Source of the DNA: Xanthomonas arboricola pv. populi
Lineage (GTDB): Bacteria; Pseudomonadota; Gammaproteobacteria; Xanthomonadales; Xanthomonadaceae
Assembly: GCF_002939945.1 (NCBI RefSeq)
Contig: NZ_MDEB01000005.1
Coordinates: 278,269-342,268, forward strand
Reading direction: 5' to 3'
Length of the DNA: 64,000 nt
The first letter of the stretch is position 1. Every line of letters begins with the position of its first letter. The notes beneath the pieces were generated by a model, which was not told where the DNA came from, searched no databases, and saw only the letters and a list, made by a program, of their open reading frames with translations. Of the stretch, positions 28,839 through 37,040 are shown one piece after another. Made by a program: the position numbers and the translations under genes.

Positions 28839-29552
28839 TCAGCCCGCGATGATGCCGTGGCGCTCGGCGACGTTTTCCAGGCGTGCGCTGAACTGATCGC
28901 CGGGCAGCAGCGGGCCGACGCCGGCCGGCGTGCCCATGAAGATCAGATCGCCCGCGCGCAATGCGTAGAGTTTGGAGAGCTCATGCAGGATCTCCGGCAC
29001 GTTCCAGATCATCTGATCCAGCAACGACTGCTGACGCACCTGGCCATTGACCTCCAGCGACAGATTCAAGGCCTCCAGCGCACCCACTTCGCCGGCATGC
29101 ACCAATTCGCTGATCGGAGCGGAGTGATCGAAGCCCTTGGCGATGTCCCACGGCAGCCCCTTGGCCTTGGCGGCCGCCTGCAGGTCGCGTCGGGTCAGAT
29201 CCAGGCCCACGCCGTAGCCGTAGATCAGCGTCTCTGCCTGTTCCACCGGCAACTCGCCGGCCGGCGCATCGCTGCCCAGTGCCACCACCAGTTCCACTTC
29301 GTGGTGCAGTTCCCTGGTGCCGGGCGGATACGGAATATGGTCGCCGTGGCCGACCACGATCGCATCGGCAGGCTTCATGAAAAAGGTCGGCTGGCCACGT
29401 TCGGCCTTGGAAGCAGGCGCATTGGCGCCCATCTCGCGTGCGTGATCGGCAAAGTTGCGGCCGACGCAGTAGATGCGGTGCACCGGAAAGCTGCCGCCAC
29501 CAACCACTGGAATGCGCGGAACATCGGCGGCGGGAATCACATCGTGGGTCAT
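28839..29552 (-). CDS. Fumarylacetoacetate hydrolase-family protein
   Basis: The 237-residue FAH-fold hydrolase likely cleaves a beta-diketone or decarboxylates oxaloacetate-type substrates with Mg2+. Signature segments are YCVGRNFADHAREMG, metal-binding HHEVELVVAL, GYGVGLDLTRRDLQ and GDLIFMGTPAGVGPL. ATG 29552 gives the usual short N-terminus; the frame is open to 29579. The exact substrate is unassigned. Confidence 0.9.
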   Translation of the reverse strand: MTHDVIPAADVPRIPVVGGGSFPVHRIYCVGRNFADHAREMGANAPASKAERGQPTFFMKPADAIVVGHGDHIPYPPGTRELHHEVELVVALGSDAPAGELPVEQAETLIYGYGVGLDLTRRDLQAAAKAKGLPWDIAKGFDHSAPISELVHAGEVGALEALNLSLEVNGQVRQQSLLDQMIWNVPEILHELSKLYALRAGDLIFMGTPAGVGPLLPGDQFSARLENVAERHGIIAG

Positions 29553-29772
29553 GCACGCATCCTTGGGGCGACGGAGCACGTGAGTCTAGCCGTTTGACTG
29601 TGCATGACGGAACCGCCGTGCTGCGCGTTGAGTGCATCGCGCTGCCTGCCTGGCAGTGCGTGCGATCACGGTCTGCGTCGGCGCAGGCGAAAGCGCGCAT
29701 GCCGGTCAGGTCATGCGCGCAGTGACATCAGGATTCAATGCCCACCGCACCAGATGGCGGTGGAATGGCGCT

Positions 29773-30048
29773 TCAGTGCGACAACGGCAGCACGGGCTTG
29801 CGCACCACGCGGTATTCGGCCTCGACCACGCGCGTGTGCTGCGGCGTGCGGCGGTCCGACTTGCTCAACAGCTTCCAGGCAATGCCGCCCAGGATCATCG
29901 CCGCGCCCACGAACACGCTGAAGAAGATCAGCACCGCAAGGATGACCAGGCCAGCCAGCCCGGCGGCCACACGCACCAGCGGGTGACGCGGCTTGCGCGG
30001 GGCAAACAGGTGGTGGAGGTTGCCGAACTGGAAGATGCGTGCAGGCAT
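29773..30048 (-). CDS. Small membrane protein, unknown function
   Basis: A 91-residue protein with a basic N-terminus, one long or two short hydrophobic segments (~27-60: AAGLAGLVILAVLIFFSVFVG and AMILGGIAW), and a charged C-terminal tail. No family is recognised. Codon use matches the backbone. It stands alone. Confidence 0.65.
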   Translation of the reverse strand: MPARIFQFGNLHHLFAPRKPRHPLVRVAAGLAGLVILAVLIFFSVFVGAAMILGGIAWKLLSKSDRRTPQHTRVVEAEYRVVRKPVLPLSH

Positions 30049-30300
30049 GGCGGTGGGCTGCCGGGAAGGAAACAGGCCCGCAGTATCGTTGCGGTTTCAT
30101 GTCATTGAGTGAAAACTTCGTTAAACAATGGTCCGTTTTGCAAAATCCATCACATCCGATGAGGTGCGACATCGTCGTCGTACCGGTCAGAAGTATTGCC
30201 CGCGGTGGTGACAAGCGCGCGCGAGTGGCCGCTATCGCATGGCGTCTGAGCGATGCAGGCGCATGCCACAATCGCAGTCCGTTCTAGAACAGCAGACCGC

Positions 30301-30642
30301 ATGTCTTCGTCATCGTCCACCACGCTCGCCGAACTGGCGCAGATTCCCGATGCCGGATTTCTGGAAGTCGAAGCGGTCTGGGACGGCGGCCCGGAGTCAT
30401 TGGTGCTGTATCGCGATGGTGCGCAGGTGCGCGCCTGGTTGAACGTCTGCCCGCACGCCGGCCGTCGGCTGGACTGGGCGCCCGGCCAGTTCCTCAAGAC
30501 CAAGGAAGGCCATCTGGTGTGCGCAGCGCATGGCGCAGCGTTCGAGCTGGGTGGCGGCGAATGCATCAGCGGCCCGTGCCGCGGTCAATCGCTGCTGGCG
30601 GTGCCGGTGCGTGTCGAAGGTGATCAGGTGGTCCTTGGCTAG
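30301..30642 (+). CDS. Rieske (2Fe-2S) ferredoxin-like protein
   Basis: A 113-residue stand-alone Rieske domain. Cluster ligands are Cys50 and His52 (CPHAGRRLDW) and Cys74 and His77 (CAAHGAAFEL). The rest is the usual beta-barrel ending in VRVEGDQVVLG. It may be an electron carrier for an oxygenase or reductase; no partner gene is adjacent. ATG 30301 precedes a Ser-rich start; an earlier ATG at 30253 would add 16 residues without support. Confidence 0.9.
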   Translation: MSSSSSTTLAELAQIPDAGFLEVEAVWDGGPESLVLYRDGAQVRAWLNVCPHAGRRLDWAPGQFLKTKEGHLVCAAHGAAFELGGGECISGPCRGQSLLAVPVRVEGDQVVLG

Positions 30643-30717
30643 GTTGCTGGTCCGGGGCGTGGTCGCCATCGTCCGCGCACATTCGCAGCGATCGCTATCG
30701 CCGACCAACACGCCGGC

Positions 30718-32580
30718 TCACCGCGCTGCCCACCAGAACATCAGGTTGATCATCGACACCATCACCACGATATAGATCAGCGACAGCGGTGCGCCCACGC
30801 GCCACAGCTCGCGCGGCTGATAGTTGGCCGGGCCGGCCACCATCGAAATCACGGGGTTGGAGGCAGTCATCAGATTGTTGGACGCCGACAACGCCACGAT
30901 CAGCGCGAACGCGGTGGGGTTGCCGTTGGCTGCCAGCGCCAGGTTGACCGCGATCGGCACCATCACGATGGTGGCGCCGACATGGCTGATCACCAGCGAA
31001 AACGCGGTGGTCAGCAGCGCCAGGCTGATTTCCAGCGCCCACACCGGAATGCCTTCGGGCAGGCGGTCGATGGTATGGCCGGCCACCCAGGCCGCGGTGC
31101 CGCTGCTGTCCATCGCCCAGCCCAGCGGAATCAGGCCGGCCATCATGAAGATGGTCTTCCAGTTGATCGAGGCGTAGGCCTCGTCCATGCGCAGCACGCC
31201 GCTGACCAGCATGCAGGCCACGCCGGTCATCAACGTCAGCGCCACCGGCAAGCGCGAGGTCAGCGCGATCAGGATGGTGAAGGCGAAGATCGCCATGGCG
31301 ATCTTGAACTTGTGCGGGCGCTGCTCGCCCTTGGGGAAGTCGGTCACCGGCACGAAATCGCGGCTTTCCGCCGCCTGCGCCAGGTCCTGCCAGATGCTGT
31401 GGAACACCAGCATGTCGCCGCCGCGCAGCGGCACGTTGCGTACGTCCTCGCGGATCACCTGTTTGTCGCGGTTGATCGCCAGCAGGCTGATGCCGCTCTG
31501 CTTGCGCAGGCGCAACTCGGCCGCGGTCTTGCCGATCAGCCGCGAGTTGGGCGGAATCAAGGCTTCGGAAATGCCAGCCAGGCTGGGATTGAACAGGTCG
31601 CCCAGGTTGCGCAGGCGCGAAGACATGCGCAGGAACTGGTTCTGCGCAAAGTCGGTCACTTCCTGGCGCGGCCCCATCGCGCCGAGCACGCTGCCGACCC
31701 AGATGCGCATGTCGGCCGGCGGCGCCAGGCGGGTGTCGTTGCCGGTCTTCAGGGCAAGCAGCAACGGCGCGTTGTGCAGCGCCTCGGCTTCGCCCAGGGT
31801 CATGCCGACCAGGGGACTTTCGGCGCTGACGGTGAGCTCGAACACATCGCCGTCGATGCCGTAGGTCTTGGCGAAATAGCTTTCGGTGCGCGAGGGCGTG
31901 ACGCCTTCGTTGATCAGGCGTTCTTCTTCGATCAGCTTGCGGTCGCCGTAGAAACGGAAGTACAGCAGCGCGGCGATCAGCAAGGCCACGCCGATCGGCA
32001 GCGGTGCGAACATCGTCAACGGCTCGATGCTGGCCATGCCCGAGGGCAGGTTGTTGTTGGCCGATACCAATAGGTCGTTGAGCAGGATCAGCGGCGAATT
32101 GCCCACCATGGTCAGCGCGCCGCCCATCACGATGGCTGCGGCGATCGGCAGCAGCATGCGTTGCAGGGTCAGCCCGGTGCGCGCGGCCAGCCGCGAGGCG
32201 ACCGGCAGGTACAAGGCCATCACCGACGGGTTCTGCATGAAGGACGAGTTCAGGCCGGAGATGGCCAGCGTCATCATCATCAGGCGTTGTTCGCTGCCGT
32301 GCGAGCGCCGCAGCAACCAGGTCGCCAGGCGATTCAACGCACCGGTGCGCTCCAGCCCCGCACCGAGAATGGTGGTGGCGATGATGCTCATCACCGCGTT
32401 ACCGGAGAAGCCACCGAACAGTTCTTCCGGCGCCACCAGCCCGGTCACGCCCAGCACCACCAGCACGATCAAGGCCACCACGTCGGCGCGGATGCGCTCG
32501 AACAAAAACATCGCCATCGTGAAACCGACCAGCCCGAGGACGAGCTTCATATCGTTGGTCAGTGTCAGCGCGGTGTCCAT
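30718..32580 (-). CDS. SLC13-family (DASS) permease with two TrkA-C domains
   Basis: The 620-residue inner-membrane transporter consists of an N-terminal membrane half (~12-205), two cytoplasmic RCK/TrkA-C domains (~215-385; FELTVSAESPLVGMTLGEAE and ALIPPNSRLIGKTAAELRLR) and a C-terminal membrane half (~400-620). Transport-site hairpins SFMQNPSVMALYLPV and SASNNLMTASNP are visible. Family members carry sulfate, dicarboxylates or other anions; the substrate here is open. A repeat element abuts the start codon and no ribosome-binding site is visible. It lies downstream of trmB on the same strand. Confidence 0.9.
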   Translation of the reverse strand: MDTALTLTNDMKLVLGLVGFTMAMFLFERIRADVVALIVLVVLGVTGLVAPEELFGGFSGNAVMSIIATTILGAGLERTGALNRLATWLLRRSHGSEQRLMMMTLAISGLNSSFMQNPSVMALYLPVASRLAARTGLTLQRMLLPIAAAIVMGGALTMVGNSPLILLNDLLVSANNNLPSGMASIEPLTMFAPLPIGVALLIAALLYFRFYGDRKLIEEERLINEGVTPSRTESYFAKTYGIDGDVFELTVSAESPLVGMTLGEAEALHNAPLLLALKTGNDTRLAPPADMRIWVGSVLGAMGPRQEVTDFAQNQFLRMSSRLRNLGDLFNPSLAGISEALIPPNSRLIGKTAAELRLRKQSGISLLAINRDKQVIREDVRNVPLRGGDMLVFHSIWQDLAQAAESRDFVPVTDFPKGEQRPHKFKIAMAIFAFTILIALTSRLPVALTLMTGVACMLVSGVLRMDEAYASINWKTIFMMAGLIPLGWAMDSSGTAAWVAGHTIDRLPEGIPVWALEISLALLTTAFSLVISHVGATIVMVPIAVNLALAANGNPTAFALIVALSASNNLMTASNPVISMVAGPANYQPRELWRVGAPLSLIYIVVMVSMINLMFWWAAR

Positions 32581-32584
32581 TAGG

Positions 32585-32707
32585 GGCCGGGAATGGGGAG
32601 TCGGGAATAGGGAATTGGCAGAGCGGGAAAGCGCTGACGCTGTGAGTTATCCGGGGGGCGCCGCCGTTTGCTCCTGCGATTCCCGATTCCCGATTCCCGA
32701 ATCCCGG
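32585..32707. repeat. Paired inverted GGGAATC-type repeat, copy C (trmB/SLC13 junction)
   Basis: Arms are 32585-32615 and 32677-32707, with a ~61-base spacer. One arm occupies the leader of the SLC13 gene. The other lies inside the trmB reading frame and encodes its last residues ([10 protein letters not shown]). The layout matches copies A and B. Confidence 0.85.
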
Positions 32708-33432
32708 TCATACAGCAGATCCCACACGCCGTGGCCGAGCTTCTGGCCGCGGGTTTCGAAGTGGGTCTGCGGGCGCCAGGCGGGGCGGTCGACGTGGCCG
32801 CGCGGGCCGGCGCGATTGACCAGGCCCGCTGTGGCGTCGAGCACGTCCCACATCTGTTCGGCGTAATCGGCCCAGTCGGTGGCCGCGTGCAGGCGGCCGC
32901 CATCGCGCAGCTTGCGCACCACCAATTCCGCAAACGCCGGCTGGATCAGGCGGCGCTTGTTGTGGCGCTTCTTGTGCCACGGATCGGGGAAGTAGATGCG
33001 CACCTCGTCCAGCGCGCCGTCGGCAATCTCGTGCTCGAGCACTTCCACCGCATCGTGGTGGTACAGGCGCACGTGCGTGCTGCCATCATCGTCCAGCGCA
33101 TTGAGCAGGCGGCCGACGCCGGGCGCATGTACCTCGATGCCGATGTAGTCGCGGCCCGGGTCCTGCTGCGCGGCGAAGCGCAATGCCGCCCCGTTGCCAA
33201 ACCCGATCTCCAGCACCTTGGGCGCGGGACGGCCGAAGGCCGCATCGAGATCGCGCGGCGTACCGCTGTAGTCCAGGCCGAAGCGCGGCCACAACTCGTC
33301 GAACGCCCGTTGCTGCGCCGGGGTGAAGCGGCCCTGGCGCAGCACGAAGCTGCGCACCTGCCGGCGGCCCTCTTCGATGGTGAAGGGCTTGGGCGGCATC
33401 TTGGCGCCGTCGCTGGTGAAAGGATCGGTCAT
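32647..33432 (-). CDS. trmB: tRNA (guanine-N7)-methyltransferase
   Basis: The 261-residue enzyme makes m7G46 in tRNA. The SAM site reads [15 protein letters not shown]. Family motifs are [14 protein letters not shown], the highly conserved [16 protein letters not shown], and [14 protein letters not shown]. The conserved fold ends around VWDLLYD. The final ~18 residues are translated from one arm of the GGGAATC repeat, so the repeat appears to have replaced the original C-terminus or stop. Confidence 0.95.
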   Translation of the reverse strand: MTDPFTSDGAKMPPKPFTIEEGRRQVRSFVLRQGRFTPAQQRAFDELWPRFGLDYSGTPRDLDAAFGRPAPKVLEIGFGNGAALRFAAQQDPGRDYIGIEVHAPGVGRLLNALDDDGSTHVRLYHHDAVEVLEHEIADGALDEVRIYFPDPWHKKRHNKRRLIQPAFAELVVRKLRDGGRLHAATDWADYAEQMWDVLDATAGLVNRAGPRGHVDRPAWRPQTHFETRGQKLGHGVWDLLYDRDSGIGNRESQEQTAAPPG

Positions 33433-33457
33433 GAGTCAGTCACATCAAAAAACGAAG

Positions 33458-33480
33458 CCCCTCTCCCTTTGAGAGAGGGG
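33458..33480 (-). terminator. CCCCTCTC/GAGAGGGG hairpin, possible thiG terminator
   Basis: The 8-bp stem (33458-33465/33473-33480) reads on the minus strand into CTTCG and then a T-rich run before the trmB start. Similar GGGAGAGGG hairpins are common intergenic elements in Xanthomonas, so a repeat origin is also possible. Confidence 0.5.
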
Positions 33481-33604
33481 GTTGGGTGAGGGTACGGCGT
33501 GAGGGGGGCACTCGCAGCAATACGCGACCCAGCAACGGCCACATCCGGCACGTCACACGGCCAAGCATTGCGCATCGACTGCAATGTCAACGCAGCACAC
33601 CCGC

Positions 33605-34399
33605 TCATCCAATCACACCATCCACCGGACTCGATGCCGATGCATACCGCTTGCGCGGAATCCGCCCGGCCAGAAACGCCTCGCGTCCGGCCTCGATCGC
33701 CTTGCGCATCGCGCTTGCCATCAGAATCGGATCGCGCGCACCGGCGATGGCGGTATTCATCAGCACGCCGTCGCAGCCCAGCTCCATTGCGATCGCCGCA
33801 TCCGATGCCGTGCCCACACCGGCATCGACAATGATCGGCACCTTGGCGTTTTCGATGATTTCCAGCAGGTTGTACTTGTTCTGGATGCCCAGCCCTGAGC
33901 CGATCGGGGCGGCCAGCGGCATCACCGCCACGCAGCCGATCTCTTCCAGCCGCTTGGCCAGGATCGGATCGTCCGAGGTATAGACCATGACGTCGAAGCC
34001 GTCGGCAACCAGCTGCTCGGCGGCCTTGAGCGTCTGCACCACGTCCGGATACAGCGTGCGCGCGTCGCCGAGCACCTCCAGCTTGGTCAGGTTGTGGCCG
34101 TCCAGCAATTCGCGCGCCAGCCGGCAGGTGCGCACCGCATCTTCAGCGGTGTAGCAGCCGGCGGTGTTGGGCAGCAGCGTGTAGCGATCCGGCGGCAGCA
34201 CATCGAGCAGGCTGGGCGCGTTCGGGTCCTGGCCGATGTTCACCCGGCGGATCGCCACGGTGACGATCTGCGCGGCGGCCGCGTCGGTGGCCAGGCGGGT
34301 TTCGTCCAGATCCTTGAACTTGCCGGTGCCGGTCAGCAGGCGCGAACGGTAGGGCTTGCCGGCGATGATCAGCGCATCAGAGGGGGCGGTATTGGTCAT
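33605..34399 (-). CDS. thiG: Thiazole synthase
   Basis: The 264-residue TIM-barrel enzyme forms the thiamine thiazole ring from DXP, dehydroglycine and ThiS-thiocarboxylate. Motifs are [42 protein letters not shown] (Schiff-base Lys), [22 protein letters not shown] and [15 protein letters not shown] 34399 gives the normal family start, although the frame is open through thiS to 34570. It follows thiS on the same strand. No TPP riboswitch was seen upstream. Confidence 0.96.
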   Translation of the reverse strand: MTNTAPSDALIIAGKPYRSRLLTGTGKFKDLDETRLATDAAAAQIVTVAIRRVNIGQDPNAPSLLDVLPPDRYTLLPNTAGCYTAEDAVRTCRLARELLDGHNLTKLEVLGDARTLYPDVVQTLKAAEQLVADGFDVMVYTSDDPILAKRLEEIGCVAVMPLAAPIGSGLGIQNKYNLLEIIENAKVPIIVDAGVGTASDAAIAMELGCDGVLMNTAIAGARDPILMASAMRKAIEAGREAFLAGRIPRKRYASASSPVDGVIG

Positions 34400-34448
34400 C
34401 AGGCAATTATCACCGATCGCGCGCAGCTGCGCCGGCCTGCGCGCCGCA

Positions 34449-34649
34449 TCAACCGCCGCCCAGCGCGTGCACGATCTCCACCACATCGCCGGCACGCAAC
34501 CGATGCGTGGCATGCCGCCCTCTCGACACGATTTCGCCATTGACCTCCACCGCCACGCGCCGTTGTGCAAGACCTTCCTGCTCCAGCAGGGTTGCCAGCA
34601 GCAAGTCGTCGGGAAGGTCGCGCAGGGTGCCGTTGAGTCGAATGTTCAT
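34449..34649 (-). CDS. thiS: Sulfur carrier protein ThiS
   Basis: A 66-residue ubiquitin-like sulfur carrier. It begins [15 protein letters not shown], carries [13 protein letters not shown], and ends in the Gly-Gly tail (ALGGG; normally ends GG) that is thiocarboxylated for thiazole synthesis. It lies 49 bases upstream of thiG in the same direction. Confidence 0.93.
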   Translation of the reverse strand: MNIRLNGTLRDLPDDLLLATLLEQEGLAQRRVAVEVNGEIVSRGRHATHRLRAGDVVEIVHALGGG

Positions 34650-34806
34650 GTCATCATTGTGGCATCGCGTGCCGTCAGGGCGCGCGTTTTTACGTTATGC
34701 GGCAATGCAGCGTGAGCGCGGGCGGCGAGGGTGAAACCATGTGCCATGCGCCGGCGTACGTCAGCAGGTCCGGTCCAGTTCCACACTACCTTGAACAGGC
34801 ACTCCC

Positions 34807-36624
34807 ATGGCTTCAACTCTTCGCCCGATCCGTTCCCTGATGGCCGTGGCCATCGCCATTGCGGCCACCCCGGCCATGGCCGCGTCTGCCTTCGACCAGA
34901 CCGTGTTCTTCGGTGACAGCCTTACCGACAGCGGCTACTACAACCCGTTGCTGCCGGCCGCCTCGCGCGCCGTCACCGGCAAGTTCACCACCAACCCGGG
35001 CTGGGTCTGGGCCGAATACGTCGCCGACCATTACGGCACCAATGCCGCGCCCAACGGCAACGGCCAGACCGGCGACAACTACGCTGCCGGCGGCGCACGC
35101 ATCCAGGCCAGTTCGACCAGCGTGCTCGGCGCCGCGCCCTCGGTGACCAGCCAGATCAACACCTACCTGGGCGCCAACGGCGGCCAGGCCGATCCGAACG
35201 CGCTCTACACCGTGTGGGGCGGCGCCAACGACCTGCTCGCCGCTGCAGCCGCGCCGGCCCAGGCGCAGGCCATCATCGGCAACGCGGTCACCGCCCAGGT
35301 CGGTGCGGTCGGCGCCTTTCAGGCGGCCGGCGCGCGCTATGTGATGGTGCCGACCATTCCGGACGTGGGTATCACCCCGCGCTTCCGCGCCGGCGGTGCC
35401 GCCGCGATGGCGCAGGGCACTGCTGCGGCAACCGCCTACAACACCGCATTGTTCAATGGCCTGCGTTCGGCCGGCCTGCGCGTGATCCCGGTCGACACCT
35501 TCCACATCCTGCAGGAAGTGGTCGCCGATCCGGGCACCTACGGCTTCAGCAACGTCACCAGCACCGCCTGCAACCCGGCCGTGCCGCTGCCGGCCTGCAA
35601 CCCGACCAGCCTGGTCGCTGCCAACGCGGCTAACACCTATGTGTTTGCCGACGGTATCCATCCGAGCACCGCCACCCACCAGATCCTGGGCCAGTACGCC
35701 ATCTCGCTGCTGGAAGCGCCGCGCCTGCAGCAGGTGCTGACGCATTCGGCGCAGGCCATCGGCCGCGCGCGCGCCGACCAGGTGGCGTGGCATCTGGACG
35801 GCAAGCCGGACGCCGATGGCCTGCGTTGGTGGGGCAGCGTGCGTGGCGACATGCAGCGCTACGATCACGCCGATCTGTACGACGGCATGGCTCCGGCCGG
35901 CCTGTTCGGCGTGGACTGGACTGCGGGCGACCTGGTGTTCGGCGGCTTTGCAGGCTTCGGCAGCATGGACGCCGACTTCGGCAACCGTAACGGCAGCTTC
36001 AAGCAGGACGACACCACCCTGGGTGGCTTCTTCGGCTGGTACACCGGCCCGGTCTGGGTCAACGCCCAGGTCAGCTACAGCTGGCTGAGCTACGACGTCG
36101 ACCGCGAAGTGCAGCTCGGGCCGGCTACGCGCGTGCACAGCGGCTCGCCGGACGGCAGCAACCTCACCGCCGCGGTCAACGCCGGCTATTCGCTGGGCGA
36201 AGGCAACGTCAAGTACGGCCCGGTGGTCGGCCTGACCTGGCAGAAGCTCAAGCTCGACGGCTACACCGAGAGCAACGAAAGCTCCACCGCATTGGGCTAT
36301 GCCGATCAGGACATCGATTCGATGGTCGGCCGTATCGGCTTCCAGGTGCGCCTGGACGGCGCAATGGTCAAGCCGTACCTGCAGGCGACCTACGACCACG
36401 AGTTCAAGGACGGTACCGAGGCCAGCGCCTGGCTGCAGTCGATGCCGGAAGTGGGTATGTACACCGTCCCGGGGCAGAACTTCGATCGCAACTACGCCAC
36501 CGTCGTGCTGGGGGCCCGCACCGGCCTGTGGGGCCTGCAGAGCAACATCGGCCTGAGCACCACCACCGCCCAGCGCAGCGCCCGCGATGCGACGCTGTTC
36601 GTGAATTTCAGCGGCAACTTCTGA
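34807..36624 (+). CDS. Autotransporter GDSL esterase/lipase
   Basis: A 605-residue surface esterase. After the signal peptide (~1-26, AMAASA) comes an SGNH/GDSL passenger (~28-320): block I FFGDSLTDSG with the nucleophile Ser, an oxyanion Gly in NYAAGGARI, block III VWGGANDLL, and block V DGIHPS with catalytic Asp/His. The C-terminal ~270 residues form the outer-membrane beta-barrel (RWWGSVRGDMQRYDH onward) ending in NFSGNF with the terminal Phe. It resembles the EstA family, likely displayed on the cell surface to cleave lipids or esters. Confidence 0.94.
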   Translation: MASTLRPIRSLMAVAIAIAATPAMAASAFDQTVFFGDSLTDSGYYNPLLPAASRAVTGKFTTNPGWVWAEYVADHYGTNAAPNGNGQTGDNYAAGGARIQASSTSVLGAAPSVTSQINTYLGANGGQADPNALYTVWGGANDLLAAAAAPAQAQAIIGNAVTAQVGAVGAFQAAGARYVMVPTIPDVGITPRFRAGGAAAMAQGTAAATAYNTALFNGLRSAGLRVIPVDTFHILQEVVADPGTYGFSNVTSTACNPAVPLPACNPTSLVAANAANTYVFADGIHPSTATHQILGQYAISLLEAPRLQQVLTHSAQAIGRARADQVAWHLDGKPDADGLRWWGSVRGDMQRYDHADLYDGMAPAGLFGVDWTAGDLVFGGFAGFGSMDADFGNRNGSFKQDDTTLGGFFGWYTGPVWVNAQVSYSWLSYDVDREVQLGPATRVHSGSPDGSNLTAAVNAGYSLGEGNVKYGPVVGLTWQKLKLDGYTESNESSTALGYADQDIDSMVGRIGFQVRLDGAMVKPYLQATYDHEFKDGTEASAWLQSMPEVGMYTVPGQNFDRNYATVVLGARTGLWGLQSNIGLSTTTAQRSARDATLFVNFSGNF

Positions 36625-36646
36625 TCCACGCACCACATGTGTTGCA

Positions 36647-36674
36647 GACGAGGGCCGGGCAACCGGCCCTCGTC
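36647..36674 (+). terminator. Hairpin after the GDSL autotransporter gene
   Basis: A perfect 12-bp stem (GACGAGGGCCGG / CCGGCCCTCGTC) is closed by a GCAA tetraloop 22 bases after the stop. No strong T-tract follows, but position and stability fit a terminator. Confidence 0.7.
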
Positions 36675-36728
36675 ACGTCTACGCATTGCGCCCGACACCC
36701 GCACCCGCCTACACTCTCGCAACGCCGC

Positions 36729-36802
36729 GCGGGCGTAGCTCAATGGTAGAGCTGTAGCTTCCCAAGCTACTGACGTGGGTTCGATTCCCATCGCCCGCTC
36801 CA
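36729..36802 (+). tRNA. tRNA-Gly (anticodon CCC)
   Basis: The cloverleaf is complete. The acceptor stem is GCGGGCG/CGCCCGC, the D arm GCTC-AATGGTA-GAGC, the anticodon stem GTAGC/GCTAC with loop TTCCCAA (anticodon CCC), the T arm GTGGG-TTCGATT-CCCAT, and the discriminator T is followed by encoded CCA. The integrase gene follows, so this tRNA 3' end is the likely island attachment site. Confidence 0.95.
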
Positions 36803-37040
36803 CTTCAACTTTCCACTGACGTCCACCAAGCGCCAAGGAACGTTGTAAGTGACTGATCTGGTTCTGAATTACCCCTCTTCTTCAGTCCAGTGACGTCCAG
36901 CGAAATCCACTGACTACCGGTCAAAATCGGTACGTTTTGCGGTCAAAATGCGGTGAACACCCGTTCCGCATTGTTGCTGGAAGAGCAGGCCCCCCGGAAC
37001 AAACATCGCATCCAACTCGCAGCATCAGGAGTTGGTACGC
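36803..37040 (+). other. Island left end: attachment region with short direct repeats (putative integrase arm sites)
   Basis: Between the tRNA 3' end and the integrase there is no gene. Repeated motifs are present: TCCACTGACGTCCAC (36812-36826), TCCAGTGACGTCCAG (36886-36900) and a partial TCCACTGAC (36906-36914); also GGTCAAAAT twice, 22 bases apart (36919-36927, 36941-36949). They have the spacing expected of arm-type integrase sites. A matching tRNA 3'-end duplicate (attR) was not seen inside the window. Confidence 0.6.

Noticed and set aside
34400..34800. TPP riboswitch upstream of thiS/thiG
   Set aside because: No THI-box-like conserved core could be read on the minus strand.
34813..36636. 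607-codon open frame antisense to the autotransporter
   Set aside because: Shadow frame; no signal peptide or motifs, while the sense strand carries GDSL blocks and a beta-barrel.
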